Source: Vibrio hepatarius (GTDB taxonomy: Bacteria > Pseudomonadota > Gammaproteobacteria > Enterobacterales > Vibrionaceae). From it: DNA of 44,178 nucleotides. The notes beneath the pieces are model-generated. The model was not told where the DNA came from and ran no database searches. It saw only the letters and a list, made by a program, of their open reading frames with translations. The position numbers were made by a program, and so were the translations under genes. The stretch is taken from assembly GCF_011806575.1 (NCBI RefSeq), contig NZ_JAATOO010000030.1:1-44178 (forward strand). The letters are read 5' to 3'. Positions 1 to 8,727 of the stretch are shown here, one piece after another (within the stretch, counting starts at the first letter, position 1; every line of letters begins with the position of its first letter).

Positions 1-897
1 CGTAATACGTTACAAGCGGGAGATGAAATTCTCGTCGGAGAGATGGAGCATCACGCCAACATCGTCCCTTGGCAGATTGTCGCCGAGCAGACCGGAGTCA
101 AAGTAGTAAAAGTTCCGATGACGCCAGACTGTCAGTTTGACTTAGCGGCATTCGAATCACTGTTATCTAGCCGTACAAAGCTGGTAGCCATTGCCCACAT
201 CACCAATGTCACTGGCACACGCCAACCGATTGAACAAGTGATCACAAAAGCGCATCAAGCTGGCGCAGTAGTCGTAGTCGATGGTGCACAAGGTATCGTC
301 CACGAAACAGTGAATGTACAAGCGCTAGATGCCGATTTTTACGTCTTTTCAGGCCACAAGATTTACGCACCAGCGGGTATCGGCGTGTTGTACGGAAAAC
401 TCGACTTACTGGAAGCGATGCCCCCTTGGCATGGTGGCGGCAAGATGGTCGAAAAAGTATCTTTCAATGGCACGACCTATAGCGAGTTACCAGGAAAATT
501 TGAAGCAGGAACACCTAACGTGGCTGGCGCAATCGCGCTCGAAACCGCGATCAAATGGTATCAAGAATTTGTCCCTCAAGACGTAGCCGCGCATATCCAC
601 TCGCTAGTCGACGAAGCGAAGCGCCGGTTGAATCAAATCGAAGATGTACGGATACTTGGCTACCAAGAACACGCCTCGGTCATTTCGTTTGTGATTGACG
701 GGGTTCATCACCAAGACATCGCCACTTTGCTTGACCAACAAGGCATCGCGGTTCGTGCTGGTCACCACTGCGCTCACCCATTAATGGACGCGCTGAACGT
801 CAAGGGGACGGTGCGTGCGTCTTTCGCGATCTACAACACTCTCGACGACGTTGAGCGATTTATCCAAGCGGTCGAGAAAGCCGTTGATATGCTTTGA
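1..897 (+). CDS. csdA: Cysteine desulfurase, CsdA/SufS type (5' end outside window)
   Basis: PLP-dependent group II cysteine desulfurase: it removes sulfur from L-cysteine as an enzyme-bound persulfide, giving alanine, for Fe-S cluster or thiolation pathways in the cytoplasm. The frame is open from base 1, so about 298 C-terminal residues of a roughly 400-residue protein are present. The PLP lysine lies in FSGHKIY (codon 358-360) and the catalytic cysteine in RAGHHCAHP (codon 769-771); VVDGAQG is the usual PLP-ring aspartate motif. RAGHHCAHPL looks more like CsdA than SufS (RTGHHCA), and no suf genes are visible, but SufS remains possible. No csdE follows; the next gene, radA, is convergent. 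Confidence 0.88.
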   Translation, partial: RNTLQAGDEILVGEMEHHANIVPWQIVAEQTGVKVVKVPMTPDCQFDLAAFESLLSSRTKLVAIAHITNVTGTRQPIEQVITKAHQAGAVVVVDGAQGIVHETVNVQALDADFYVFSGHKIYAPAGIGVLYGKLDLLEAMPPWHGGGKMVEKVSFNGTTYSELPGKFEAGTPNVAGAIALETAIKWYQEFVPQDVAAHIHSLVDEAKRRLNQIEDVRILGYQEHASVISFVIDGVHHQDIATLLDQQGIAVRAGHHCAHPLMDALNVKGTVRASFAIYNTLDDVERFIQAVEKAVDML

Positions 898-914
898 TGT
901 TCGATACGATAAGC

Positions 915-946
915 AAAAAGAGCGAGCACTGTGGCTCGCTCTTTTT
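915..946. terminator. Bidirectional terminator between csdA and radA
   Basis: A perfect 13-bp stem (915-927 with 934-946) around loop actgtg has A-run and T-run flanks, so it can end transcription from both convergent genes. Confidence 0.9.
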
Positions 947-964
947 ATATTTTAACTTTAGGTA

Positions 965-2344
965 TTACAACTCATCAAACGCTTCAATCGCTTCTGAAAG
1001 CTTTTTCACCCCGTGGATTTGCATGCCCGGAATACCACCTTTGGGCATATTTGCCGCTGGCACAATTGCTTTCTTGAAACCGTGTTTGAACGCTTCGTTG
1101 AGACGCTCCTGACCACTTGGCACTGGGCGAATTTCCCCTGCTAAGCCGACCTCACCAAATACCACCACATCTTTCGGTAGTGGGCGGTCACGGAAGCTCG
1201 AGAGCAACGCCACCACCAACGCCAAGTCGGCACTGGTTTCTGTCACTTTCACCCCACCAACTACGTTTACAAACACGTCTTGGTCGGCCATTTGTAAGCC
1301 GCCGTGTTTGTGCAGCACCGCAAGCAGTAACGACAAGCGGTTCTGCTCTAGGCCTACTGCAACACGACGAGGATTAGCCAATTGTGAATAGTCCACCAGC
1401 GCTTGAATCTCGACGAGCAATGGACGAGTACCTTCCCATACCACCATCACCGAGCTGCCCGAGGTTTCTTCTTCACCACGCGATAAGAAGATCGCAGATG
1501 GATTGCTGACTTCTTTCAGTCCCTGCCCTGTCATGGCAAACACGCCGAGCTCGTTGACCGCACCAAAACGGTTCTTATGACTGCGTAAAGTACGGAAACG
1601 ACTGTCGGTTCCACCATCGAGCAGTACAGAGCAGTCGATGATATGTTCTAGAACCTTTGGTCCGGCGAGCGAGCCGTCTTTGGTCACGTGACCAACGATA
1701 AATACCGCCACATTGTTTTGCTTGGCGTATCGTGTCAACGCGGTCGCCGACTCACGGACCTGTGCGACACTGCCCGGCGAAGACTGCACATCCGATACGT
1801 GCATTACTTGGATCGAGTCGATCACCATGATCTTTGGTTGTTCTTTCTCTGCGATCTGACAGATGCGGTCAACATTGGTCTCCGATAACATCTTGAGGTT
1901 ATCTTTGGGTAATCCTAACCGCGAAGCACGCATCGCTACCTGCTGCAAAGATTCCTCACCGGTGACGTAAAGCGTTGGCATGTGCGAGGCAAGAAAACAC
2001 ATGGTTTGTAGCAACAAGGTCGACTTACCCGCGCCCGGGTTACCACCGATTAAGATCGCAGCACCGGGAACGACACCGCCACCCATCACTCGGTCAAACT
2101 CTTTAAAGCCACTGGTAAAACGAGGCACTTCTTGTAAGTCGATCTCAGCCAGTGTTTGTACTTTGGTCTCGCCGCTGTTACCCGCATAACCCGACAAACG
2201 CTCGTTTCTCGCCGCCGCTGGAGATGCGGCTAAACGTACTTCGCTGATCGTGTTCCACGAACCACATGCGTTACACTGCCCCTGCCATCTGGGGAAATCT
2301 GCACCGCAATCGTTACATACATATGCTGTTTTCGCTTTTGCCAT
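965..2344 (-). CDS. radA: DNA repair protein RadA (Sms)
   Basis: RecA-like ATPase that promotes branch migration and processing of recombination intermediates in the cytoplasm. The 459-residue length is normal for the family. Domains in order: a C4 zinc finger (C10, C13, C24, C27), a RecA core with Walker A GGNPGAGKST at 101-109 and Walker B VIDSIQV near 174-180, the RadA-specific KNRFG motif at 257-261, and a C-terminal Lon-protease-like domain from about 285. The ATG follows TGAGGCGAC, a good ribosome site. It is convergent with csdA and divergent from the PilZ gene, with a 132-bp gap between the two starts. Confidence 0.97.
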   Translation of the reverse strand: MAKAKTAYVCNDCGADFPRWQGQCNACGSWNTISEVRLAASPAAARNERLSGYAGNSGETKVQTLAEIDLQEVPRFTSGFKEFDRVMGGGVVPGAAILIGGNPGAGKSTLLLQTMCFLASHMPTLYVTGEESLQQVAMRASRLGLPKDNLKMLSETNVDRICQIAEKEQPKIMVIDSIQVMHVSDVQSSPGSVAQVRESATALTRYAKQNNVAVFIVGHVTKDGSLAGPKVLEHIIDCSVLLDGGTDSRFRTLRSHKNRFGAVNELGVFAMTGQGLKEVSNPSAIFLSRGEEETSGSSVMVVWEGTRPLLVEIQALVDYSQLANPRRVAVGLEQNRLSLLLAVLHKHGGLQMADQDVFVNVVGGVKVTETSADLALVVALLSSFRDRPLPKDVVVFGEVGLAGEIRPVPSGQERLNEAFKHGFKKAIVPAANMPKGGIPGMQIHGVKKLSEAIEAFDEL

Positions 2345-2476
2345 GTCGCCTCAGTTATAAATTGTGAACTTGAATATCGCTTTGGCTCTAATTCTGCTTG
2401 ATTCGCGGTAACATATCACTAAAGATCTGCCTTTCAAGGCCGATAAATTCAGCATGGAGCACTTTAAACAAACGAT

Positions 2477-4822
2477 ATGCAGCAGCCAGAAATTCTCTCT
2501 TTAGCAGAAAGGCTTATTCCCGTCTATCATTCGGACGACTTTGACCAGTTACTCAGTCAAATGACTAAAGGCGAAGCGCCTTCAGTGAAGTTCTTAGTCA
2601 AGATGGAACTCAACCGAATGATGGCACCTTGCTACAAAAGCATTGATTTGCGTGGCAGGGTCAATGGCGAATGCCGACAATACGAACTCGCTGGTCGCAC
2701 GCACTGGCTGGACGATGTCGCGTTCAATGCATATCACAAGCTGACAAACAAATTTGGTGGCTACACGGAAGGTGTTTGGGAAGCGCTGTTTAATACCCAT
2801 AATAACTTCCGTGTCATGAAGCAGCGACACCAGTCTCTGCACAGCGAAAGCCAGCCCCCTGAAAATCCACTCGAAGTAGAAGCGATCAATTTAGGCTTTG
2901 ATTTAAAACGCAAAGAAAACCGCCTCAAAGTCTCCTCCCAGCTCGAGATTCAACTCGACAGCAACCAACTGGTTCACGCCGTTACCGTCGATCTATCTCC
3001 GTCTGGCGCTAAGTTTAAAGTCCCCTCTGCGTTTGATTACAAACTCGGTGAGATCATTCACGCACGTTTCGTCGAACTTGCCCGAACTAGCGAAATTGAG
3101 GGGATCGATCAGGCAATTCCTTATCGTGTTGTCGGTATTGATGATTCCTACGAAAACGACGCGGTAAAATTCCTGCGTGTGTTGAAGCTTGATAACAGCA
3201 ACACACTCGCGACCGTGATTGAACAGTACTTCAAAAGCGATGCACAAAAGGCGCGTCACGATAATCAAGATAAGATCATTCGCGCCCGCACCCGAGGTTA
3301 CGAGCACATTTTCCTCAAACACACCTGCAGCTTGCCACTGTTTTTCAGCGGCGATCAGCTCAAACTGGTATTGATGACGGAAAACAACCAGCCGGTTTGG
3401 CAATACTGGCAAGATGAGCGCAACCAACAAGCCTTGAGCAGCTTATTCAACCAAGACCGTATGTTGCAATTGACCCGACCGGGTCTGAAAGGCAGTAGCA
3501 ACGTACTCTACTCGTTTACCCATGAGCACCATGGTAAGACCCACTTCTTTTCGATGATGATGCCCGAAGCGACACGTGAAGTACGTCAGTTGTTCTGGCA
3601 CGTTGGGGCGAAGAAACCGTCTTGGAAAGCCTTCCGCCTTTCGGTGTTTGAAATGTCAGACGAAGACAAACAGGCTCTGAGTCATCACTCAACCGAATTG
3701 GATTTGGATCCCAACACGCTGACGCACTGCGGTATGTTGCAAGAGATCAGCGATGAAAAGAGCAGTCAAGACTATCTGCTGACGGAAAAGCCAAGGCTGC
3801 CAAGCAGCTCGCTGAACCAGTTTAAGCACGCTCGCACCCCAGAGTACGACCCAACCAGTTTGTACTTTGACGCCAAATCACGCCGTAGAGAGTCAAGATA
3901 CCAGTTTAAATCTCCGGTTGAGCTAACCACAGACGACAAACAAGTCTTAGTGGGTGATACCGACGATCTCTCCAAACACGGTGTGCGCATCATACTTTCC
4001 GAGCCGAGCCATCTCAAAGCGGGTGACATTTGTGAGCTCAACTTCAAAGAGCTGCAACTGTACGATAAACGCGTTCCGCTTAACTCCGTTCCTTATCAGA
4101 TCGTCCGCATTAGCCCTGATGGTCGCACGATTCAGCTCTCGATGATGGAAGAGAGCTTTACCCTACGAATCACCGCTTTCCTCGGGCGCTTGATTGACTA
4201 CAACCAAGAAAAACTGGTTGCGAAGAAAGAGCTGTTGCCAAGTGGCGAGTTGCTGGAAGGGCTACACGATATTTTGCTGGATAAAGTGGTTTCAACACCT
4301 GTGTATTTTGAAAAACGTCGCGGTAACTTGAAACCAAAAGTGATTGGCGTCAACTTCCCGCTGCCAGCACACATCGCATTGTTGGCGAAGCTCGGTGAAG
4401 AGAAAAGTTACTCATTGGAGCCAATATACAAAGGTCGCACCAATACCTTGCTAGCGACGCCGATGAAACGTATTGAAGGGGCAAAACCGCAATATCACGA
4501 GCTCTATCTGATGGTGATCAAGTTTGGTACACGTATTCAAGCCGTGGAATCGAAGCTCTCGAGTGAGTTTAGCAATATCAAGTCGCGGATTAACTTTATC
4601 AAAGACGCGCAAGCCAGCGGCGAATTCTTTGCGATTCGAGTGCTAAGCGCGCCAGTACTCGACCCCATGACGGTATTGATGCACAAGGACTTAAAAGAAC
4701 TCAATCAAATCAGCCAAGCGAAAGCGCGCAGTCTCGAGAAAGAGCTCCACGATGTCATGGGATACGGTGAACTGACCGATATTACTGAAGAAGTGTTGAT
4801 TCGGTTGGAACTAACCAAATAA
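2477..4822 (+). CDS. plzC: Large cyclic-di-GMP receptor with two PilZ domains (PlzC type)
   Basis: 781-residue cytoplasmic protein, no signal peptide or membrane segment. Two full c-di-GMP-binding signatures are present: RKENR (R145-R149) with DLSPSG (172-177), and RRESR (R470-R474) with DLSKHG (497-502); both keep RxxxR and DxSxxG. The segments at about 1-140, 270-400 and 560-781 carry no recognised motif and may be YcgR-N-like. In V. cholerae the PilZ protein PlzC (VC2344) lies between radA and serB, as here, which supports the name. Its output partner is not visible from the sequence. A GGAG lies 16 bases before the ATG, rather far, so the start is a little uncertain. Confidence 0.88.
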   Translation: MQQPEILSLAERLIPVYHSDDFDQLLSQMTKGEAPSVKFLVKMELNRMMAPCYKSIDLRGRVNGECRQYELAGRTHWLDDVAFNAYHKLTNKFGGYTEGVWEALFNTHNNFRVMKQRHQSLHSESQPPENPLEVEAINLGFDLKRKENRLKVSSQLEIQLDSNQLVHAVTVDLSPSGAKFKVPSAFDYKLGEIIHARFVELARTSEIEGIDQAIPYRVVGIDDSYENDAVKFLRVLKLDNSNTLATVIEQYFKSDAQKARHDNQDKIIRARTRGYEHIFLKHTCSLPLFFSGDQLKLVLMTENNQPVWQYWQDERNQQALSSLFNQDRMLQLTRPGLKGSSNVLYSFTHEHHGKTHFFSMMMPEATREVRQLFWHVGAKKPSWKAFRLSVFEMSDEDKQALSHHSTELDLDPNTLTHCGMLQEISDEKSSQDYLLTEKPRLPSSSLNQFKHARTPEYDPTSLYFDAKSRRRESRYQFKSPVELTTDDKQVLVGDTDDLSKHGVRIILSEPSHLKAGDICELNFKELQLYDKRVPLNSVPYQIVRISPDGRTIQLSMMEESFTLRITAFLGRLIDYNQEKLVAKKELLPSGELLEGLHDILLDKVVSTPVYFEKRRGNLKPKVIGVNFPLPAHIALLAKLGEEKSYSLEPIYKGRTNTLLATPMKRIEGAKPQYHELYLMVIKFGTRIQAVESKLSSEFSNIKSRINFIKDAQASGEFFAIRVLSAPVLDPMTVLMHKDLKELNQISQAKARSLEKELHDVMGYGELTDITEEVLIRLELTK

Positions 4823-4841
4823 TCCTTGTGACAAGTACAAC

Positions 4842-4866
4842 AAAGGCGAGCCAAATGCTCGCCTTT
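4842..4866. terminator. Hairpin terminator between plzC and serB
   Basis: A 10-bp perfect stem (4842-4851 with 4857-4866) around loop caaat lies between the convergent plzC and serB stops. Only a short T run follows on either strand, so efficiency may be moderate. Confidence 0.75.
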
Positions 4867-4887
4867 ACTATATCTGAACGCTCGCTT

Positions 4888-5868
4888 CTACGGCTGCGGC
4901 GAGAAGCTGACGCGTTTTTGTTTCACCAACATCGCCGATAGGATACAAATCACACCGCCTAATCCACAGAAACGAATTGCAGCTTGCGCTTGCTGTTCAA
5001 CTTTTGGCTTAGCATGATATGCGATACCTAATCCCGCCACACCCATCATGGTTAGGTCATTAGCACCATCACCAACCGCAATCGTATTGTGAGATTCGAT
5101 CTCGTATTGCTCAGCTAAGTCTTCCAAAATATCAGCTTTTGTTTGCGCCGTCACAACGTCGCCCAAGACTTTACCCGTCAGCTTACCCTTAACAATTTCA
5201 AGCTGGTTAGATTGAGCAAAGTCGAGACCAAGCTGTTGTTTTAAATGGTCAGAGAAGTAGGTAAACCCGCCTGATGCTATCGCTGTTTTCCAGCCAAACT
5301 GTTTGAAAGTCTGGATCAGTTCAGGCAAATCAGGCATCAGCGGAAGCTCTTCTCTTACTGCCGATAAAATCGACTCATCCGCACCCGCCAGTTTGCCGAC
5401 TCGTTGACGCAGGCTCTGTTCAAAGTCCAACTCCCCCTGCATCGCGCGTTCAGTCACTTCAGCCACTTCTTCACCAACACCAGCTAGCTTGGCAATTTCG
5501 TCAATACATTCAATTTGAATCGCCGTCGAATCCATATCGAATACAACCACACCCGGCTTACTCAAATCCGGCACATCTTGTAGCTTCGCGTAATCCAGTC
5601 CGAGTGCTTGTAAAATCTCTTCGTGCTCAGGGGTAAGTTCACCGTCCATCAGCGCAACTTCGTACTGACCGACTTTCCATACGTCCACGACTCCGTTGTA
5701 GTAGCCAGTGAAAAAATCGATATCGTCGAATTGGCTACCAGACAAATAAGGTCCATAGATAATCCAACTAGCCTTAGCGACGTCAAAACAGGTCGCTAAA
5801 CGTGTTTCTGGCAGTCGATTCATCAGCGGAATAGAGCGTCTAATTGATAATGTATTGAACCGTTCCAT
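4888..5868 (-). CDS. serB: Phosphoserine phosphatase
   Basis: HAD-family enzyme that dephosphorylates phosphoserine in the last step of serine synthesis. The HAD nucleophile motif is VVFDMDST (D111, D113 counted from the chosen start), with IASGG (motif II region) and GDGANDLTMM (motif IV). The frame is open to a GTG at 5898, but the ATG at 5868 is preferred: AGGATTATAAAC lies directly before it and gives a 326-residue protein of the usual Vibrio length. The roughly 110 residues before the HAD domain are the usual gammaproteobacterial SerB N-terminal region. It is divergent from ytjB and convergent with plzC. Confidence 0.95.
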   Translation of the reverse strand: MERFNTLSIRRSIPLMNRLPETRLATCFDVAKASWIIYGPYLSGSQFDDIDFFTGYYNGVVDVWKVGQYEVALMDGELTPEHEEILQALGLDYAKLQDVPDLSKPGVVVFDMDSTAIQIECIDEIAKLAGVGEEVAEVTERAMQGELDFEQSLRQRVGKLAGADESILSAVREELPLMPDLPELIQTFKQFGWKTAIASGGFTYFSDHLKQQLGLDFAQSNQLEIVKGKLTGKVLGDVVTAQTKADILEDLAEQYEIESHNTIAVGDGANDLTMMGVAGLGIAYHAKPKVEQQAQAAIRFCGLGGVICILSAMLVKQKRVSFSPQP

Positions 5869-5971
5869 GTTTATAATCCTAAAAAAACCTTGCAACACGT
5901 TAACCTATTGCAATTTACCTACGCAAGTCTCAATATGCCCTATGGCTAAATAAATCGATTTTTGAGGTCAA

Positions 5972-6580
5972 ATGGATTCATCTCTGTTTTCATTTCGAGT
6001 CGCCATCAGAGCACTTGCTATTCTTGCTCTGATCGCCATGGTGGCATTAGTTGGCGTCAACAGTGTCAAAATCACCAAGGGTAACGAGCAGATTCAACAA
6101 AACCAGCTCAAGACCCTCACTCAGGTGCTAATCTCACAAGCATCTTTGTCTGCAGGTGATTTAATCGCAAGCGAAGATCAAGAGCGTCTACTTAAGCTTA
6201 GCAACCAATTGGCGCAAGATGATTTGGTATACGACGCAACCATTTATAGCGCTGACGGCGTTCGTTTAGCATCGAGTGATAATGCAAAGTCGGTTCGCGA
6301 AACCCTTGGGCTAGATACGCCACTAGCAACCGCACGCATTGGTAAGCAGCAATTGGTTGAACCGATTATGCACGACAATGCAGTGATTGGTTTTGTCCGC
6401 ATCACGTTTGAAACGGGTAAAGTGACCGCGTTTTCTGACCACTATTACCGTAAGAGCGACCGCTATATGTATTCGATGGTCGCGGTGAGTTTCCTGGCGG
6501 GTTTGGTGCTGGCGATCGTGATTCGCAGAAAGCCGAAACGCAAAGGAGAGAACTTGCTGCTGCAGGATATGGAGTCCTAA
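5972..6580 (+). CDS. ytjB: Inner-membrane protein YtjB/Smp (AhpA family)
   Basis: 202-residue membrane protein with one N-terminal helix (about 13-30), a mostly periplasmic domain of about 130 residues, and a second helix near 163-185 followed by a basic tail (RRKPKRK). This is the arrangement of E. coli YtjB (Smp), also found next to serB there. Related Vibrio proteins are often labelled hemolysin regulator AhpA; that label is historical and nothing in this sequence demonstrates hemolysin control. Molecular function is unknown. GAGG lies just before the ATG. The gene is divergent from serB and convergent with deoD. Confidence 0.85.
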   Translation: MDSSLFSFRVAIRALAILALIAMVALVGVNSVKITKGNEQIQQNQLKTLTQVLISQASLSAGDLIASEDQERLLKLSNQLAQDDLVYDATIYSADGVRLASSDNAKSVRETLGLDTPLATARIGKQQLVEPIMHDNAVIGFVRITFETGKVTAFSDHYYRKSDRYMYSMVAVSFLAGLVLAIVIRRKPKRKGENLLLQDMES

Positions 6581-6603
6581 GCTCGCTGCGTGAACACAAC
6601 ACA

Positions 6604-6634
6604 AAAAAGCCTTGGTCTCAAACCAAGGCTTTTT
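6604..6634. terminator. Bidirectional terminator between ytjB and deoD
   Basis: A perfect 13-bp stem (6604-6616 with 6622-6634), loop ctcaa, has A and T tails on both sides and serves both convergent genes. Confidence 0.92.
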
Positions 6635-6655
6635 GCTTTTCAAACGTTTAGATTG

Positions 6656-7375
6656 TTAGTCGTTATCACCAAGCAAAACAGAGTCCAGTGCAATCAACAT
6701 CATGTCGTTAAAGGTCGTTTGACGCTCGTCTGAAGTCGTCTGCTCACCCGTCTTGATGTGGTCTGAAACGGTACAAATCGTCAGTGCTTTCGCGCCGTAT
6801 TCCGCACACACGCCATAGATACCTGCGGCTTCCATTTCTACACCAACGATGCCGTATTTATCCATCACGTCAAACATCTCTGGGTCAGGGGTGTAGAACA
6901 GTTCAGCCGAGAACAGGTTCCCCACTTTTACGTCGATGCCACGTGCTTTGGCTGCGTCTTCGGCAGCACGAACCATTTTGTAATCCGCAATTGCAGCAAA
7001 GTCATGACCTTTAAAGCGGATTCGGTTTACTTTTGAATCCGTGCACGCCCCCATGCCAATCACAACGTCGCGTACTTTGATGTCTTCGTTCACCGCGCCG
7101 CAGCTACCAACACGGATAATTTTCTTCACACCAAAGTCCTTAACCAGCTCAGTCGCGTAGATAGAACAAGACGGGATACCCATACCGTGGCCCATCACAG
7201 AAACTTTGCGACCTTTGTACGTGCCAGTAAAGCCCAACATATTACGTACATCACATACCTGAACGACATCTTCGAGGAAGGTTTCTGCAATGTACTTGGC
7301 GCGTAACGGGTCACCTGGCATTAGAACAACGTCTGCAAAAGCACCCATTTCAGCATTAATATGTGGAGTTGCCAT
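6656..7375 (-). CDS. deoD: Purine nucleoside phosphorylase DeoD
   Basis: Cytoplasmic phosphorylase that splits purine (deoxy)ribonucleosides with phosphate into base plus (deoxy)ribose-1-phosphate. At 239 residues it has the length of hexameric bacterial PNPs. Recognisable motifs are the phosphate-binding GDPLRAKYIA near the N terminus, RVGSCGA in the middle, VGVEMEAAG (ribose-binding Met-Glu) and the catalytic aspartate in TVSDHI. It is the last gene of the minus-strand deoC-deoA-deoB-deoD cluster but is separated from deoB by a terminator-like hairpin. AAGGAA lies upstream of the ATG. Confidence 0.97.
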   Translation of the reverse strand: MATPHINAEMGAFADVVLMPGDPLRAKYIAETFLEDVVQVCDVRNMLGFTGTYKGRKVSVMGHGMGIPSCSIYATELVKDFGVKKIIRVGSCGAVNEDIKVRDVVIGMGACTDSKVNRIRFKGHDFAAIADYKMVRAAEDAAKARGIDVKVGNLFSAELFYTPDPEMFDVMDKYGIVGVEMEAAGIYGVCAEYGAKALTICTVSDHIKTGEQTTSDERQTTFNDMMLIALDSVLLGDND

Positions 7376-7401
7376 GTCTGTATATTCCTTATATCCGAAC
7401 T

Positions 7402-7430
7402 AAAAAAAGAGAGAGGCACAGTGCCTCTCT
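7402..7430 (-). terminator. Terminator-like hairpin inside the deo operon (deoB/deoD)
   Basis: Reading the minus strand, an inverted repeat agagaggca / tgcctctct is followed by CTTTTTTTAG, 15 nt after the deoB stop and about 27 nt before the deoD start. This is a textbook intrinsic terminator shape in an intercistronic gap, so deoD is probably expressed by partial read-through. Confidence 0.8.
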
Positions 7431-7444
7431 ACTTAAAGTTTCAA

Positions 7445-8665
7445 TTATAGAAAATTCTTGCCGTAATCCATTGGCGAAATGCCAAAGTGGCTTGCCAAGG
7501 TTTGACCGATATCGGCAAATGTCTCGCGGCGACCAAGCGAACCGGCTGGTACTTTTTTACCGTAAACAATCACTGGGATGTGCTCACGAGTATGGTCTGT
7601 ACCTGGCCATGTTGGATCACAACCGTGGTCCGCAGTGAGGATCAGCACGTCGTCTTCTTCCATCAGCTCTAGTACTTCGTTGATACGACCGTCAAAGTAC
7701 TCAAGCGCCGCTGCGTAGCCTGCTACATCACGGCGGTGACCGTATGCTGAGTCAAAGTCAACGAAGTTAGTGAAGACGATGGTGTTGTCACCTGCTTCTT
7801 TAATCTGCTCAAGTGTGGCTTCGAACAACGCAGGAATACCCGTTGCTTTAACTTTCTTGGTGATGCCGCAGTTTGCGTAGATATCGGCAATCTTACCGAT
7901 AGAAACAACGTTACCTTGCTTCTCTTCAACCAGCTTTTGCAACACGGTTGCTGACGGTGGCTCAACAGAAAGGTCGCGACGGTTACCTGTACGCTCAAAT
8001 TGACCTTTACCCGGACCAATGAACGGACGCGCGATAACACGGCCAATGTTGTAATCTTCTAGCTCTTCACGAGCGATCTGGCAAAGCTCTAGCAAGCGGT
8101 CTAGGCCAAAAGTCTCTTCATGACAAGCGATCTGGAATACAGAGTCCGCAGAGGTGTAGAAGATTGGCTTGCCAGTCTTCATGTGCTCTTCACCTAAGTC
8201 GTCCAGTACTTGCGTACCAGAAGCGTGGCAGTTACCTAGAAAACCGTCTAGGCCCGCACGTTCTAGAATGCGGTCTGTCAGCTCTTTCGGGAAACTGTTG
8301 GTTTTGTCAGTGAAGTAACCCCAGTCAAACAGTACCGGTACACCAGCGATTTCCCAGTGACCAGACGGAGTATCTTTACCCGACGACAGCTCTGCCGCGT
8401 GACCGTATGCACCAATGATCTCCACGTCTGCATCCAGACCTGGAGCGAACTGGCCAGTTGACTCTTTATGCGCCATAGCTAAGCCAAGTTTTGACAAGTT
8501 AGGTAGTTTAAGTGCACCGCTACGCTCTGCGTTATCAGCCAAGCCGTTTGCACATTGCTCAGCGATGTGCCCTAGTGTGTCTGAACCAACGTCACCAAAT
8601 TTATCGGCGTCTGCTGTTGCGCCAATACCGAATGAGTCTAGTACTAAAATAAATGCTCTTTTCAT
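7445..8665 (-). CDS. deoB: Phosphopentomutase DeoB
   Basis: Alkaline-phosphatase-superfamily enzyme that interconverts (deoxy)ribose-1-phosphate and -5-phosphate, linking DeoA/DeoD to DeoC. The 406-residue length equals the family norm. The metal-binding N-terminal VLDSFGIG, the internal SSGKDTPSGHWE motif with its phosphorylated threonine, and the C-terminal TADHGCDPT and TDHTREHIPV metal motifs are all intact. CCTAAGGAACGAGC precedes the ATG. It lies between deoA (62-bp gap) and deoD. Confidence 0.97.
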   Translation of the reverse strand: MKRAFILVLDSFGIGATADADKFGDVGSDTLGHIAEQCANGLADNAERSGALKLPNLSKLGLAMAHKESTGQFAPGLDADVEIIGAYGHAAELSSGKDTPSGHWEIAGVPVLFDWGYFTDKTNSFPKELTDRILERAGLDGFLGNCHASGTQVLDDLGEEHMKTGKPIFYTSADSVFQIACHEETFGLDRLLELCQIAREELEDYNIGRVIARPFIGPGKGQFERTGNRRDLSVEPPSATVLQKLVEEKQGNVVSIGKIADIYANCGITKKVKATGIPALFEATLEQIKEAGDNTIVFTNFVDFDSAYGHRRDVAGYAAALEYFDGRINEVLELMEEDDVLILTADHGCDPTWPGTDHTREHIPVIVYGKKVPAGSLGRRETFADIGQTLASHFGISPMDYGKNFL

Positions 8666-8727
8666 TGCTCGTTCCTTAGGCCCACTCGGTAATGATTGGT
8701 ATTAAGCAGGCCTTAATTTATAACTAA

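Noticed and set aside
2993..3430. 145-codon open frame antisense to plzC
   Set aside because: It overlaps the PilZ domain coding region completely; no family features.
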